This document shows positions 1 to 14,800 of a DNA stretch of 64,000 bases, in pieces; position 1 is the first letter of the stretch, and each line of letters starts with the position of its first letter. The DNA comes from Guyanagaster necrorhizus. Lineage: Eukaryota > Basidiomycota > Agaricomycetes > Agaricales > Physalacriaceae. The notes beneath the pieces are model-generated. The model did not search any database. It saw nothing but the letters and a program-made list of their open reading frames with translations, and was not told the origin of the DNA. The stretch is from NCBI RefSeq assembly GCF_019112545.1, contig NW_025064920.1:124001-188000 (forward strand), in the 5' to 3' direction. The translations under genes were made by a program, and so were the position numbers.

Positions 1-3000
1 CAAGCAGTTGCTGTGTGGTGCCGCATCAAGACGAGGGATCCGATGTTTCTCGTGATGATCCCGCTACTCCGACGTTCTCTCTTAAGGATCAGGTCAGTGC
101 ATCTTCTACCTGTCTTCGAGTCAAAAATCGGTATCGATGAGGCGCTCGCAAAGTATAGCCATGCGCTTAGGGCGCCATCTCAATGCAAGCAGTAGCGGAA
201 GAATCTGGTGCCGTCGGTAAACCTTGCGGAAAAAATCTCGGGTGAACTTCGCCTCAAGTATTTGTCCGTTGACTTCGTGGTTCCAATCGAGAGTGACACT
301 GTCTTTCAGGCATCCGCATATGATTACTGTCCAGTGCAAAACATTTCAAGCGCTGCTCGCCGGAAACGCGACATAGTTTTGGTGGAGTTTTGAAATCTTC
401 ATTCTGGAGGCTGTCCTGTGGGCCCAAAGGTTCCACTTCACGCACTACTCAGAACGATGATGATTTGTCTGGTATAGAAGGTGTTGGGCGTCAGTAACTC
501 TGCTGCGCTTTCTTCCATCAGCTCTCCCGTTGTGCTCAAACACTTCATCTATCATTCTGTGGCGGTTAGACTCATCGCCTATGCATGAAACACTTATAGA
601 TGTTACAAGTGCATGGTGTCCATCGCCTCTTTAGGTGTTGTGGGCCAATTCAACCTCGGGTCGGTCATATCTTGCTTGGTATCGGGTTGTTCGATGGATT
701 GCGGTACTACAGAGTCCTCACTCATGATGTATCTTCATTGCTGGAGAGCCGAGAGCTGGCAGCACAAATTCTAAAGTCGAAATTGGCCTCCTCCTGAAAT
801 TCGCAACGCCATACCCGATCACTAGCGTGTCCAGTCGACGAATTTCGGTCCTCGTTTTTGCCGAATCCTGTCGGCCATTCACACAAACACATTCCAGATC
901 TATCAAAAGCCAGATTGAAGTAGCCCAAGTCCTAACGATAGAGAAGTACATATCGAGGACTCGCTGTGGGGTTTCCTGCACGTTTGTATCATTGAAGGTC
1001 GCTAGATCTCTCTAATATGATCTTCCTATCTCCACTGTATCGGCTAGGCTCATACGTTCGATCTTTGCATATTTCATCGATCACAGAACAGACTCCGAGT
1101 CATCAAGTTACAAGTCCCATTCATCGTTCAATTGAGTCGATCAGATGTCAGTCTAAAGGCACCTATTCAACGGAACATAGGCCACTTCCTTCTGTCGCTA
1201 AGTATCTGTGGCATGGAAGAACATTCGTATCTCATCTTATTCAGTCGCCATCATCTCTGTATGATGAGTGATGATCCTCGGACTGCATTCTTTTACTGTG
1301 GTCTGGTCAGCACTGAGCAGGAGGAGGATGGTTTCCCTACATTGTCGAAACCCTGCGGGATGATATCGCCGTGCTGGAAGTGAAATGGTGCGACAAAAGG
1401 GAAGCTACCCGAGAGGGAACGTATCAAACACTCTCAGTGACTAGATGATCGTATAGAACGGCTCAGAAGAGGCCCAACGGTGCACTTTGGCAACAAACTG
1501 ATGTCGATGAGGTCCCATGAACTTGAACGCTTTGAGAAGACTTGGAATTTTTGAAGAATCAATCTCAGCGGCGCCTTGGTGAGGCTCAATCGATCAAGCC
1601 TCACTTTAACGGACGTTGAAGGGACAATAGTATCGTTCGAAACGTTGCATCAAGGGTGTTGCCAGTTTTGCTGGTGGAGCAGGTCAAATCCGCGGACTTT
1701 CACTCGAACGGTGGGTGGCCTGGCCTGGCCTGCCGCTCAACTGATGCCGCGGCACCGGTTTTCAAAGTGCGGGGTCACCAAACAAGGTAATCCCGCCCTC
1801 GGTTAACTACCGTATGCAGGAACCTCTTGAAATTACCTTAAAGAGAGTCCAGGACATAGTTTTTGATGGAATAAAAAGTCTGAAACTAGTATGTACGATA
1901 GAGGGCTAAAAAAGAATGGTCTTGTTGCTGCTTGGGGAGGAGGGAGCGCGCAAGTGGCTTTCCTGGTGATCATGAGAGCTTATGCCATGAAAGAGGACCC
2001 GGTGAGTACTGATCTCCGAAAATTTTCTCGGAAAGGCATATGTTAATGAACGCTCGTAACTCATGACCGACAGCCGTAATGTTGCTGTGCTTTTCTACTG
2101 ACCGTTGCAAGTGTCTTCAGTTTATTTTTGGAGCCCTTCCTGAACTTTATCTTCGTAGTTTCAGAATTTGAATGTATCGTGCGTGCTACTTAAAGTTTAC
2201 TGCTGAGCGCGCAGTATCAGAGAATTATGATATCCCCGACTTCTTGTGCAAGGGCTTGGCTAATGGTGCTTCTACGACAAAATTTGAATGTTCCTTTTCC
2301 AAGTGCTACGTGGCTGGAGCCTTTAGCCCCGCTTGCAACTACGTTATGTTGCGCCACAGTATTTTTGCCATGGGGCAGTAAGTACGTATGTTCAGGTCAT
2401 TGGTGATCTCCATCTTTCTAACTGTTCGGTCCATGCTCCCTCAAAGGAAGACCAACTTTCTCCTGGCCTCCCCCCCTGCACTGCCCCCCCCCCCCAACGT
2501 ACATAGTTTTCTTCTTCGAGAGAACCCCATCACTTCTTAGCAAAGATTTCCCAACGGTCCGACAATCTCCCAAGGAACCCTCATCGACATCAAGGCACCT
2601 TTACGACACGTTCAAGGTGCATGATCCTAAAAACTGAATTGGAGGTTCGCTGATCTTCAATTTTATTATGGGTACGCTTCCGTCCGGAGGGATGTAGCAG
2701 CGGTTTTATTTTTTTCCACTTGGATGGTCGCATCACGACGGACGCGGGTTGCTGAGCACAACGCATGGGTCTTAACTTACACCACCAAGTCATGCTGGGC
2801 GCTGTCTTTACTGTATCGTTAGCATGTGATTGATTTCAGTTTTTTACAACACACCGGCTCCCACCATAAGGGCCTGATTGACAGGAGGGTCTCCATTGGT
2901 GCGCACTTAAACCTTCCCCATATCACTGGCCCGAGCATAATCTTTCAAGATTGTCGATATCACCCCAGATTGCGTTCCTCAATACTTTGGTATTTTATAC

Positions 3001-3476
3001 AAGAAGTGCGGTACTATGAATAGTGATCGATAGATAGCGAAAAAAACCGTCAATGGAAGGAGTACAGATATACGTAACATGCAGAACATAGGTAAAAGGA
3101 ATTGTGGAGAGCCATACAGCACAGCAAAAGCGATTCCGTCGGCGTCAGACCCGATTAAATGAATGAATTGTCCAGCATGAACGCCTCAGCACAAGAAATC
3201 CAGGCATCTAGTGCCCTGGAGATAGCCCAAACCAAAGAATGGAAACGTAAAAGATGGTAACAAAGAGGGAGTGAGGTTGTCCGTGGGAGGCGTGTCAATG
3301 GCGGTAGCGGGCGTCCGATCTAAAGAACAGAGCCGTATATATATCTCTGATGGCGTGCATGAAGACAGCAAGAACATTACATCGTCAAAGAGCTGAGTGG
3401 GGAAAGCAGAATACGTTAATATGTGGGCGGCAAACTCCAGGCGCATCAGGACGTACTAGACAAAAAGGTGATATAA
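1..3476. other. Intergenic, no supported gene
   Basis: Both strands hold only short reading frames, mostly without usable ATG starts, and none shows a recognisable domain or a convincing chain of splice sites. A run of 13 C lies near 2484-2496. The stretch may contain decayed genes or old repeats, but I cannot name any. The 3' end borders the stop codon of the MAP kinase gene. Confidence 0.5.
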
Positions 3477-5039
<1,563 letters not shown>

Positions 5040-7327
5040 TAGAGGAAAGAGAGGGAGCGGTGGTGGTTAGCAGAAAAGAAGAGGGGGACGAACAATAAAG
5101 AACGAACGAATTTGGCAGTTTTGTTGTGTTATGTATACGCGAATACAACAACAACAAGGAGGACAAGGCTTCGACCCGAACGAGTGGTACTCCTTATCCT
5201 TGTCATCCAAAACATGAAATTATTGCCTGACATCGACCAGTCCTAACATTCGCCATGGCAATCATTCGTTGGCATCCCGCTTCTGGTCCTGCTGTCCCAC
5301 AATGGATTACCACGTGTATATATCTGGGCTGCTACTTTCTCAGGGCCAAGCTACAGCGAATGACGGCTGATCTACGGTACTCCGAGTGGAGGTAAGCGAA
5401 AAATAAGCTGTAATAAGACAGATATGTTGCGTATACTATCATTGTCTTTGACTCATTTCTGATCCGAGTGGCGTTCTAGTCTCAGGTGGACCATATCTCT
5501 TATTTGCTGTTCCCATGCTTAGAGTCGTTTGTCTGGATCATGCATGATCCTGTACGTCCAAAAGAATTCATTCATTTCCCCGGACGTCATTGGATGGCGT
5601 CTGCCCAACCCCACAATCGATCTCGCTTCGGCCTGCTAAAATGCTAATATTCTCAATGCTCTCACAAAGGCCGTTTCGCTCCATCCTCAGGCTGCTCATC
5701 GAATATCCTTCCAAATCCCCATAGTAATGATGACCGGAAGGAGGGGCGGAAGTTATTTTCTCCAAGAGGCTGATGATGATCCTGTGATGGAGACTCATCG
5801 ATAGATGGGAGCTGAAACCCAGTGTCTATCACACACCAAAATCATCTTTGACGCGTGCATTTTGCCACGGAAGCAGCCTGTACCATCCGGCATTATTTCC
5901 AATGGCTAACAGGGGCAAGGATCACTCTATTGAATTCATTTAGTGGATGTTGCCTGGTCTGAATACGAATTTCACAGCATCATCTCGTCTACATCCGCAC
6001 GAAACGCGGTCGGGATTCGGCCTCGTGACATGTGGAACGGAAAGTCCATCTCAGAAGAGATTTACGCCCTTTGGTCCTTGTCCCGATAGGCAGATCAAAA
6101 TGTGGGATATGATTCGCAGGTCACATCTGTGTTATCATTGAATGAATCCTTAGTCTAGCAGCAACGTTTCTGATGGTCAAAATAGCGTGTCGTATGAACA
6201 ATTGTCAGAGCAACAATCTACAGAGTGGGTTTCAGTGCAGATTTTGCGTGCTTCTGTAGCTAAGGGAAGTGAATTGCTGATGCCCAATATGTCGTGGGAC
6301 CATCAGTAGGATGTCTCTAGCGTCCATCGCACGAGCGTTAGCGCACATGGGTTCATGGATATAATATATTTTAGTGCAGAGAAAATTATCGTAACATGTG
6401 TATCCCTGTATCTGTCCCGGATTGTTTGAGATAAGGAGAATATGTCAGCTGCTAATGCCTCGTTTTTAGCGGGGCTCACAAGCGAGTTGGCAACGATTGG
6501 AAAATATCAGAATAGCGTCTCTGAGGCTCTACCGACATCACCGAGACATTATTAATCTGTGACAGCTCTACACAACGGGGAAAGGTACAAAGACGAGTGG
6601 ATATTAATTAGGTAGCAGGGTAAAAGAGTAGCCAACGAGGTGCATGAGCGAAAAAAAGGGGGATGGATCCAAAAAGAGCAGACTACTCCCGTGGAACTAT
6701 CCGCGCTGGCAACGCGTCGGAATCAGACAGAAGAGGGATTCTAATTGCCAGCGAGAATATGAGTGAATAAGGTTAGGCTGCTCGAAGTCAACGCCGCATA
6801 AGCAGGTCGTCATAGCAGATCCAGCATTGAATTCAGAAGGGTATTGGCTGATGATTAAGTATTTATATGCATGAGAAAGCGAAGACGATATCCGGAATTG
6901 CTGTTGCTTCCGGCGGAAGTATTACAAGCGAGTTAGTGCATTAAGGTCAGGGTTTCTTGAGGGTGCTAAGTGAATGTCTGACTGTCAACTAGAGGTTCCT
7001 CGGGAATCCGAGTCTCTGGAGTATTCAAGATACAGAGACTGGCTGAAGTTGCAGACCGACGTAGGCGAAGAGGGAAATTGAGGCCGTAATATATACAATT
7101 AGATATGATAACCGAATAATTATACAAGCCGTAATATTAATAAGTACTGAAAGGAACCGTCGAGCAGAAACGGTCAAGAGCAGGTTCTTGATGGCCAGGG
7201 CCTAAACAGGAAGGACGCTATCTTATCTGGGATATTTGCTTGAGCTTGGCAAAAGCTTTGACAATCCTCGGGAATTCGCGTCGGCAAAAAAACTACATTG
7301 AAAGTCGCGTCGTCATCGTCGCCGACG
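5040..7327. other. Intergenic, no supported gene
   Basis: About 2.3 kb between the divergently arranged MAP kinase (-) and the Mgr3-like gene (+). It must hold both promoters, but I see no coding chain, RNA gene or clear repeat. Short frames near 5568-5798 and 5947-6141 have no recognisable content. Confidence 0.5.
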
Positions 7328-8807
7328 ATGTCCTCTCTACGACGCCTGCAGGAGGCCTCCCAGCCTCTCTTCCGCTCTACAAGACTGTTTATGCCTGTAC
7401 TTCTTCCTAGAGCACGGCCGACGATATGTAGAACGTACAGCGCCGCAGCTGGAAGTTCAAGTCGATTGTCTCCGTTCTTCACTGGGCTTCTCTTCGTCGG
7501 GGTGGGGCTTACTGCCTACGGACTGTACGTAGCCTTTGCTGTCGTACAATTATTCTATTGTTGACGGTGAAATCAGATATGACCTCTACGCGACCCTCAC
7601 GATGTGGCCAGAAGAACTTCGGCAAGACCTGCGAGACGCCGTCAAAGCCAAGCACAAAGGCGATCTGGACACAAGCGCACGGTATTTCTATAGGTATGTC
7701 TTCTTCTCCCTACGCGTCTGTTTGTTCAGTGGTGACCTACGATAGCTATCTCACAGAGCTTGGGAAACAGCCAAGCAACTCCCCTTGGAAAAGCTGAAAG
7801 ACCAGCCGTGGCTCAAGATATCAGGAATCGCTGTAGCACTCTCAGAGACCCTCGAGAGCTTGAACGAGAAACAAAAAGCATACGAAGTCTACACGGACTG
7901 CTTGACTCGCATGCAGGAGGCGATCAAGACCCTCTCAGGGCCGGAAAGGCTTCGCGCGGTAGCTATCGCAGGGAAGCTGGGCGAAGTCGCGGAGGAGCTC
8001 CAGAAGCCGGCAGATGAAGAGGAGAAGTGGCTGTCGTGGGGCGTCGAAGAGGTGTTGAGGCTCGTGAAGGAAGCTAATGCTGGATTAATTAATCCACAGG
8101 AGGATATTACGAGCGATAACCAGGTGACACTGGCAGAGCTTGAGCTGCCACCATGGGTCGACAAGACGGATGTTGGCGCGCCGCTCGAGATGCTAGCAGC
8201 CTTCTACGCTCGGATAGGAAAAGTCGAGTGGGTCTTGTTTTCTCTGTTGGCATGCTTGTGTTGACCGTGTTTAGATTTGCCATGCCACTGTATCTTCAAG
8301 CTATATCCATCTTGATTCCGCCGCCGCCACAAACATCGTCGCCAGACGACCAGTGTAGAGGTGAGGCATTTCTGCTCCGTATGTTTTAGAGTAAGCTCAT
8401 ATTGCTTGTGTAGGTGCACAAATGATGGGTAACCTGTCAGAGTTAATCATCCGAGGAAAACCCACTCCCGAAAAGCTGCATCAGGCTGAGTCGTGGGCCA
8501 AGCAGGCTTTGGCTATCCTGCAACGGACACGCCGGCAATATGAGCCCATTCCCATATGCGAGTATGCATATGCTGCAGCCCTGTTTAATATTGGCATGTT
8601 ACGTGAAGTAAGACACCTTTGCTATCGCAAGATGTGAATCTTATCTTTTTGCTACAGATGAACGGTGACAAATCGATGGCTCGGGAATTCTATCGACGAG
8701 GGTTGGATCATTCGAAGGTGATAGGTATGCCAGAAGGCGTCAACGCAGCTGAGACCGCGTTGCGTCGCGTAGGCGGTTTGACTGATGCTGATGCTGAACA
8801 GTCGTAA
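7328..8807 (+). CDS. Mitochondrial inner-membrane TPR protein, Mgr3-like
   Basis: Probable adaptor of the mitochondrial i-AAA protease, like yeast Mgr3, which helps deliver substrates to Yme1. Six exons (7328-7524, 7577-7693, 7757-8227, 8275-8360, 8414-8607, 8658-8807) sum to 1215 nt, 404 residues. The N-terminus is rich in R, S, A and L and lacks acidic residues, as in a mitochondrial presequence (about 1-45). One hydrophobic segment follows (FFTGLLFVGVGLTAYGL). The rest is helical with TPR-like repeats: a WPEELRQDLRDAVKAKHKGD start, a YEVYTDCLTRM helix pair, and a C-terminal segment around EYAYAAALFNIGMLREMNGD. The start at 7328 is the first ATG; the frame is open upstream but only with a TTG at 7298. 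The Mgr3 assignment rests on overall layout (presequence, one TM, TPR); another TPR protein of the same compartment is possible. Confidence 0.8.
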
Positions 8808-9366
8808 GGTACCTCCATTTAATATAGTTTTTAATAGGACCACCTTGATTCACCAAGAGCCGTGCTACAACGCCCTGACAAGTAAGAGACGTTTTGGGTC
8901 TTTACGCAAGCCTCTATTTTTCCATCAATTCACCTCTCACGTCTTTGCGAGGAACGGCGTGGGAGTGTATCGATAGCAATGTCTGTAATCGGGGACACCA
9001 GGCCTTGACAAACGGAGCATCTAGATACAGGCTACTTGGCGAAGACTGCATACTATTTTCGCAACGCAAGTGCCGTCCTGCGTTGGCAATATATGCAAGA
9101 TAGGGAAGCTGCCAAAGCCGTCTTCATCGGCCGTCGTACCGGAAAGAACATCACTAATGGCAAAGACACAGGATAATTAGCAGTCCAGGAGAGAAATCTG
9201 GGAAATCCATCTCTAATTTCTCGGCAGGTCTTGGTTCTTTTCTTGACGGAAGCACGGACCGTGTATCGATAATTATGACAAAGCGTACTTGGTAAGTGCT
9301 AAATTACAAAGCTCCGACAGTCCGACTTATGTTTGTTAGCAAAGGATACGACTGCAGTTTTCCAAT
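8808..9366. other. Intergenic, no gene seen
   Basis: About 560 nt between two genes on the same strand. It contains the 3' flank of the Mgr3-like gene and the promoter of the next gene. No coding or RNA feature could be supported. Confidence 0.5.
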
Positions 9367-10731
9367 ATGACTCGGCTTCTCATCACTGGCGCCTCTGGCT
9401 ACCTGTAAGTAAATCTTCAACTCGCGTTTTGGACTTGTACTTTTCTCTCCTATTGTAGTGGCGGGACACTTCTCAATGACCTTGTCACAATACCTAACCT
9501 GGAAATATACGCACTGGTGCGCACGGAGTCGCAGGCGTCCACAGTGAGAAATTTGGGCGTACGGCCAGTTGAGTTTGATCTTATGGATCAAGCCGTCATC
9601 CAAAAGGTGGTTGAAGAGTTTGAACGTGAGTGTCGCGTAATTAATTGGCTGTGCGATTGGATATACGTTGAGCTTCATTTAGTGACCGTTATTCTGCATC
9701 TCGCGGATGCATTTAGCTTTGTTCCACCGGAAGCGTTCATCCGAGGTCTCGCTGTTGTCAAGCGAAGGACGGGGAAAGATGTTCATTTCATCCATGTCAG
9801 TCTGTTGCGTTGGCACATATATTGATCTCTGTGCTGATGAACAAGGAAGACGTCAGGGGCCAAAATATTTTCTAGCCACACCGGTATCAACCAGCGTTTG
9901 AACGATACGAAAGATGTCTACTCTATTCAGAAGGCCACAAAAGCACCGATTCCTTTCATGCAGAAGGTGAGATATCCTTTCGTATTGTATGATTGTGTAT
10001 TTAAATTGTATTGGCTGCAGCCTGTCGACACTGTGACTTCTGTTCTGGAGCTCGGCGACGAGCTAGGTGTCCGAACATATGTCTACGTACCACCAATGGT
10101 TCACGGTCTAGGCGAAGGGTTTGGTAACAAGATCTCCATTCAATTCGTAAGAATTGTGGAAATAGGCCTTGCCTTGAAGCGCATATATCAGGTCGCTGGT
10201 GATACTGACGTACGTTCATGCATCCTTCAAGTCGAGACCTTGATCACTAACCCTGTATTTGTTCTGGCAGGAATGGCCAATGTGCCACCTCAAGGATATC
10301 ACGACACTGTATATGTCTCTTGTCAATGGTATTCTTGAGGGGAAGGATGTACCGCACGGCAAGAAGGGCGGTTACTACTTCGCGGTCAATGGCGAGTTCT
10401 CTTGGAAGAAGCTGTATGAAGGCATTGCTTCTAGTATGAGCAGAAGGGGTCTCGTGGACGATGTTGCAGTGATCCAGCCTTCTGCGCAAGACTACGATAA
10501 GATGGCGCAGGTCTTGGGCGGGCCCAAGGCGATTGTGGATATCTCGGTTGCTGGCAGGTGAAAAGTCTTTCGCTTCGTCCTTTAGCCTTGAGCTGACGGT
10601 AGAATTATAGGTGTGCTCTGACCGGGGATAATGGAAGACGTCTAGGATGGGTGCCGAAGTACGGTGTCGACCATCTTTACAGCGTCATTGATGAGGAAGT
10701 TGAGTTCATTATCAAACATTTGAAGAAATAA
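9367..10731 (+). CDS. NAD(P)-binding Rossmann protein, epimerase/NmrA-like
   Basis: Extended short-chain dehydrogenase-type protein, substrate unknown. Seven exons (9367-9404, 9459-9625, 9683-9795, 9850-9966, 10021-10209, 10271-10557, 10611-10731) sum to 1032 nt, 343 residues. The N-terminus MTRLLITGASGYLGG holds the nucleotide-binding glycine motif on the first beta strand, followed by a second strand ending in ALVRTES. The middle has the ILHLAD strand typical of epimerase-type folds, and later a YVYVPPMVHGLGEG loop close to those of isoflavone-reductase and epimerase relatives. I could not see a clean catalytic YxxxK, so it may be a regulator or an atypical enzyme. It is cytosolic by default (no signal peptide, no TM). 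Codon and intron style match the neighbours. Confidence 0.85.
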
Positions 10732-11805
10732 ATGCAGTTTCTTGTGTGTGTGTGATAGGTTTTGTGCATAAGCTTTATATATCGAATGTCTCGGTGAGTT
10801 GGTTATGCCACATATGGCGCTTACATCGGATCTATCGAATTATCCTGGACACAACTCAGTCGACGAATAGTACTCATTGTCCCCGTTGAAGTACTTACTG
10901 TGTGTAATTTACAGAGCATTCGAACACTCAATTTGCTTGTAATTAACGCCTGACCCTTCTTTCATTTTAGATCTTGTGGCTTGTCCATCATCTCAGGATT
11001 TCTTTCGCGTTCTCTAGGTCGTATATCTGCTCCCATATTTGGTTCTTTCCCTCCATTTGCATGTACATCTATTGGATGTTTCATACTTCTCCGCGACTTT
11101 CACCCATCGAGGTTTGTTCGTTCTCATATGTATTCTTCACTGCTTCGTCCCTATTGGTCGGACTTTGGTCCAAGCCACATAATGTCCATCGTACTGTAGC
11201 AGTTCTGCTCACGTCCACAATGTCTTTGACTTGCATAATTCAGGTGGGAGTAATACACTTTCCGAATCTCCGCATTGCTTCTAATTTATCTCGCCAGACA
11301 GATATCCTTTTTACGTACGAAGGAATCGATTTTCAGTCCTCATGGAAGGGCTTGGAGGGACAAACACAATGATGCGTGGTCTTCCGACATGTAGCAGCAA
11401 CCAGAGTGTAATGAGACAGTTCAAGGGTGGTATGTAGTCTAATCATAGCAATTGGGGATGTAAACGTACAAAAGTATATCAGCTTTCATTAATCTACCTT
11501 TTGTCCACTGGACATCCTTAAAACGGTTACGAGTCGAAGAATCGAGGGCGCTACAGACACATGAAAGCCACTTGAAGGTGAAGGAAACAGCCGTTTCGTC
11601 GTGAGTTCGGAAGGATTCCAAGGCATTTCTCCGTGATTAGGATGATGATGGGGTGAAAGAAACGATGAAGTTTTGGCGCTTCGTCGGAGCCGGGACGTAT
11701 AACCGACTTGGCTTGCCAGCGTCCAAAATACGGGAATTCGCCTTCGACCAAAAACAGGCGAAGCCGTATCAAATAGTTTTTAAACCCGAAGACTAGACAT
11801 CATTC
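10732..11805. other. Intergenic between convergent genes, no gene seen
   Basis: About 1.07 kb between the ends of the epimerase-like gene (+) and the amidohydrolase (-). Short frames near 10974-11372 and 11551-11772 have no recognisable content, and no terminator or repeat is evident. Confidence 0.45.
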
Positions 11806-14800
11806 TCAGAATAGATCAACCACTGCACGTCTAGACGAGATAACCCCAACAACCTTACTCTCAAACTCAAGCAAAGTCCCAAACGCCGTCACCACCATAT
11901 CATAGTCTTCATCATCATCCACACCAAGCAGGGTCTCCAAATTCACCGACGCCAACGCAAGAGCACCGGACTGAGATATCTCCGTGCGAGCTTCAAGTGC
12001 AGCCTTGTGGCAAGCGAGTTAGCCACAAAGATGGCCGCACTACTGAGAAATTTGAAACACTACTAACCCAGGCTGCATCAAATCTAGTATTCCGAGCGGA
12101 ACTTTTCTGTGGACCCAAACCGAGGATATCAAGGCCGATGCCCACTGTGACATTGTGCGATAGGAGTACATCGAGGGCGCTGTCCTCAGAAAGTGGCGGG
12201 CCGGGGAGACTTGGCGGGGTTTCAATAAATCTTATTCCATGGAAGAAAAAGGAAAAACAGACATTCTCCTTGATTGCCAGTCGGTAGGGAAAGGCCGTAC
12301 ACGGCCAAGGATTACGCCGACGCCAGCGTTGCCTATCTCGGTAGCGAGAAGATGGGCTTCGGACGCTCCAAGGAATGTCAGACGGATAGCTTTCCCGGAT
12401 CTCTTTTCGGCTTCTTGTTTGAGTTGCATCAAAGACGCCATGATATCTGCGCTGTAGACTGTCACGACAAGCGGTAGTTCACCCTAGTGTCTCCATCATT
12501 AGCTGTGTAAAATCTATTTGAGGATCGGTGAAAACATACCTCCACGACCTTCTTAAACTGCGCACCTAGATCCCCATGTATCTCGCCAGACAGCAGTCGT
12601 CTGAGAGCACCCAGTTGAGTGCTAACACTGATATCTGAAGACATGGACACTATAACATGCAGCGCCGCGACGTCTTGTATCACAGCACCATCCTCCAACT
12701 TATGTGCAGCACCGGTAGTGAACGCCCCACTTAAGCCAGACAAGAATCCGGAAGATTCTGGCGCGGTTACAGCAGTAGTAACCCCTCCGCGATAAGCCAG
12801 TCTGAAATATGAACTTTTCGTCAGTCCAATCCTCACGCGTCGAAAGACGACATACAGCATATCCGGAGACGCGAACTGCAAACCATCCACTGCTCGTATG
12901 ACCGTTTCTCCCCCTCCCACTAAGTTCGGGATTTCGGACAACAAGGGATCAATTACCAGCCCGTCTTTAGTGCTGTCCTCGAGATCGATATCGGTTAGTC
13001 CCAAGGGCGAGCCGACAGTGATGAGGCCAGGACTAGACGGACCGAAACGATAAGAATTCAATGCAACGCATACGGGACAAACACTCACGCTATCGACCCA
13101 CCCATTAGATTCACGCGTCTAACATTTGAGTCAGAATGAACCTCAAGGCATGGCTCTATTCCCCGGCACACGACCTTTCCATCTTTGACAACAACGATGC
13201 CTGCCAGCCTGTCATCAGCAGCAGAAAATACCTGTTCTATACGTCGGCTGCCTTTCATGAATACGCTCGTCACGTTTGTGAAGATTACGACATCCGAAGT
13301 CGATATCTTTGCCTGGAGGGGAGGCAAGCCGTCGTACCTCACAGCATCTACGGCATCTTGGTCAAAATCCGGTGTTTTTGGAATATGTTGATGAGACAGC
13401 GGCTTTGGTCTCGAGTAGGGCTTGTTGAACTGGACTATTCCGTCGATGTACACTTGCTTAGGGGTGGCACCTAAAGCGAGAGGATGGCTATCCCAGATGA
13501 CGACATCTGAGGAAGAGACGTTCAGTGACACGGCAGGAAGGCAAAAGGCAGAAGAGACTACCTGCGTCGTATCCTACATAACGGACGGACATGCGGGTGA
13601 GCACCAGGATAGCACTTGCAGCCAAAATCTCGTACCTGGTTTTATGTATCCAATCCTGTGGTCCTCACCCATGATTTTGGCGGGAGTAGACGTAACAGAG
13701 GCAAGCGCAATATTATCCGGCAATCCATAATAATGTGCCAGCTGTGCTTCATGGAGCAGGTACCGCGAATTCATTGCCGGATGGTCACTCTACAGTTTGA
13801 TGCCCATTAGTTAATCGGAATTGATAGAAACAGAGACTAAACGACCTTCATGACCACGTCTAAACCATGCTCAGACAAAATGCGAGCAGCGAATTCCGAA
13901 CCGCGATAACCTTCTCGCTTGAAGTGCGCGAAGGTCGCGAAGACAGCTGATGCCGGAGGGTCTCCTGCGGATGGCGAATCAGACAAGAAACAATACGGTG
14001 GTATGAAGGAACGGACCATATGCTCTTTTGAGGAGGTCCGGGACAAGGTAGGTTTCATGCGCGTGATGAAAAGCCGCAATTGGGAATTTGAACTCATTTG
14101 AGAGCTGTGTAGATCGCTAGTAAAGCATTATTCTACAGTGGACGTGGTATGCTTACCCTTACTATACCGTCCAGATCTACAGCCTCGTAGCAGTGGTTGT
14201 GTATCTGGATTTGAAGGGGATTAGAACAAAGAAACTGGATGAGACAAAATGCTTGATTACCTTGACGCGTCCTCGGAGCACATCCACAAGCGCTTCCCAC
14301 TGAAGACTGTCGGGAAAATCACCTAGGCCTGACCATTGGCTAGCAAGAGCTTTAATACAATACGCGTCTTGTTTATCCCGGATGGTTCGGGCCATATCGT
14401 ATGCTTGACGAAATGCCCAGATTGTGTCCATTCGCGATCCTTCATAGACACGGCCTATAACAGCATTGATACCGAACAACACTAGCACGATGAGAGAAAT
14501 ACAAACTTGGATTCTCACCTGTTCGGAATAGTCAGATACACGTAAGTAGTTGACAAAAACAATACACGTACCGCACGCCTGTCTGTGACGTGGATGGGAT
14601 ATTTAGGTTACGAGCAAGTCATGAAATCGGAGCGCGCACTTCATTTGTCTCCACCTCGGGGGTAGTGAAGGGTTTACATACGAGCCATTCAACGAAAAAG
14701 GCGGTTCCAATAACATCGAAGAGGGAGTTTTTTCTTCTGTAGGGCGTAATTTGATCACAAATCCCTGTCCACCTGGTTTATGGATGTTAGATGGTGCCAG

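Noticed and set aside
1132..1806. Apparent coding pieces, including GAGQIRGLSLERW, as a patatin-like or other gene
   Set aside because: The resemblance to a GGGIRGLS motif is weak and out of order, stops are close by, and no splice chain supports it.
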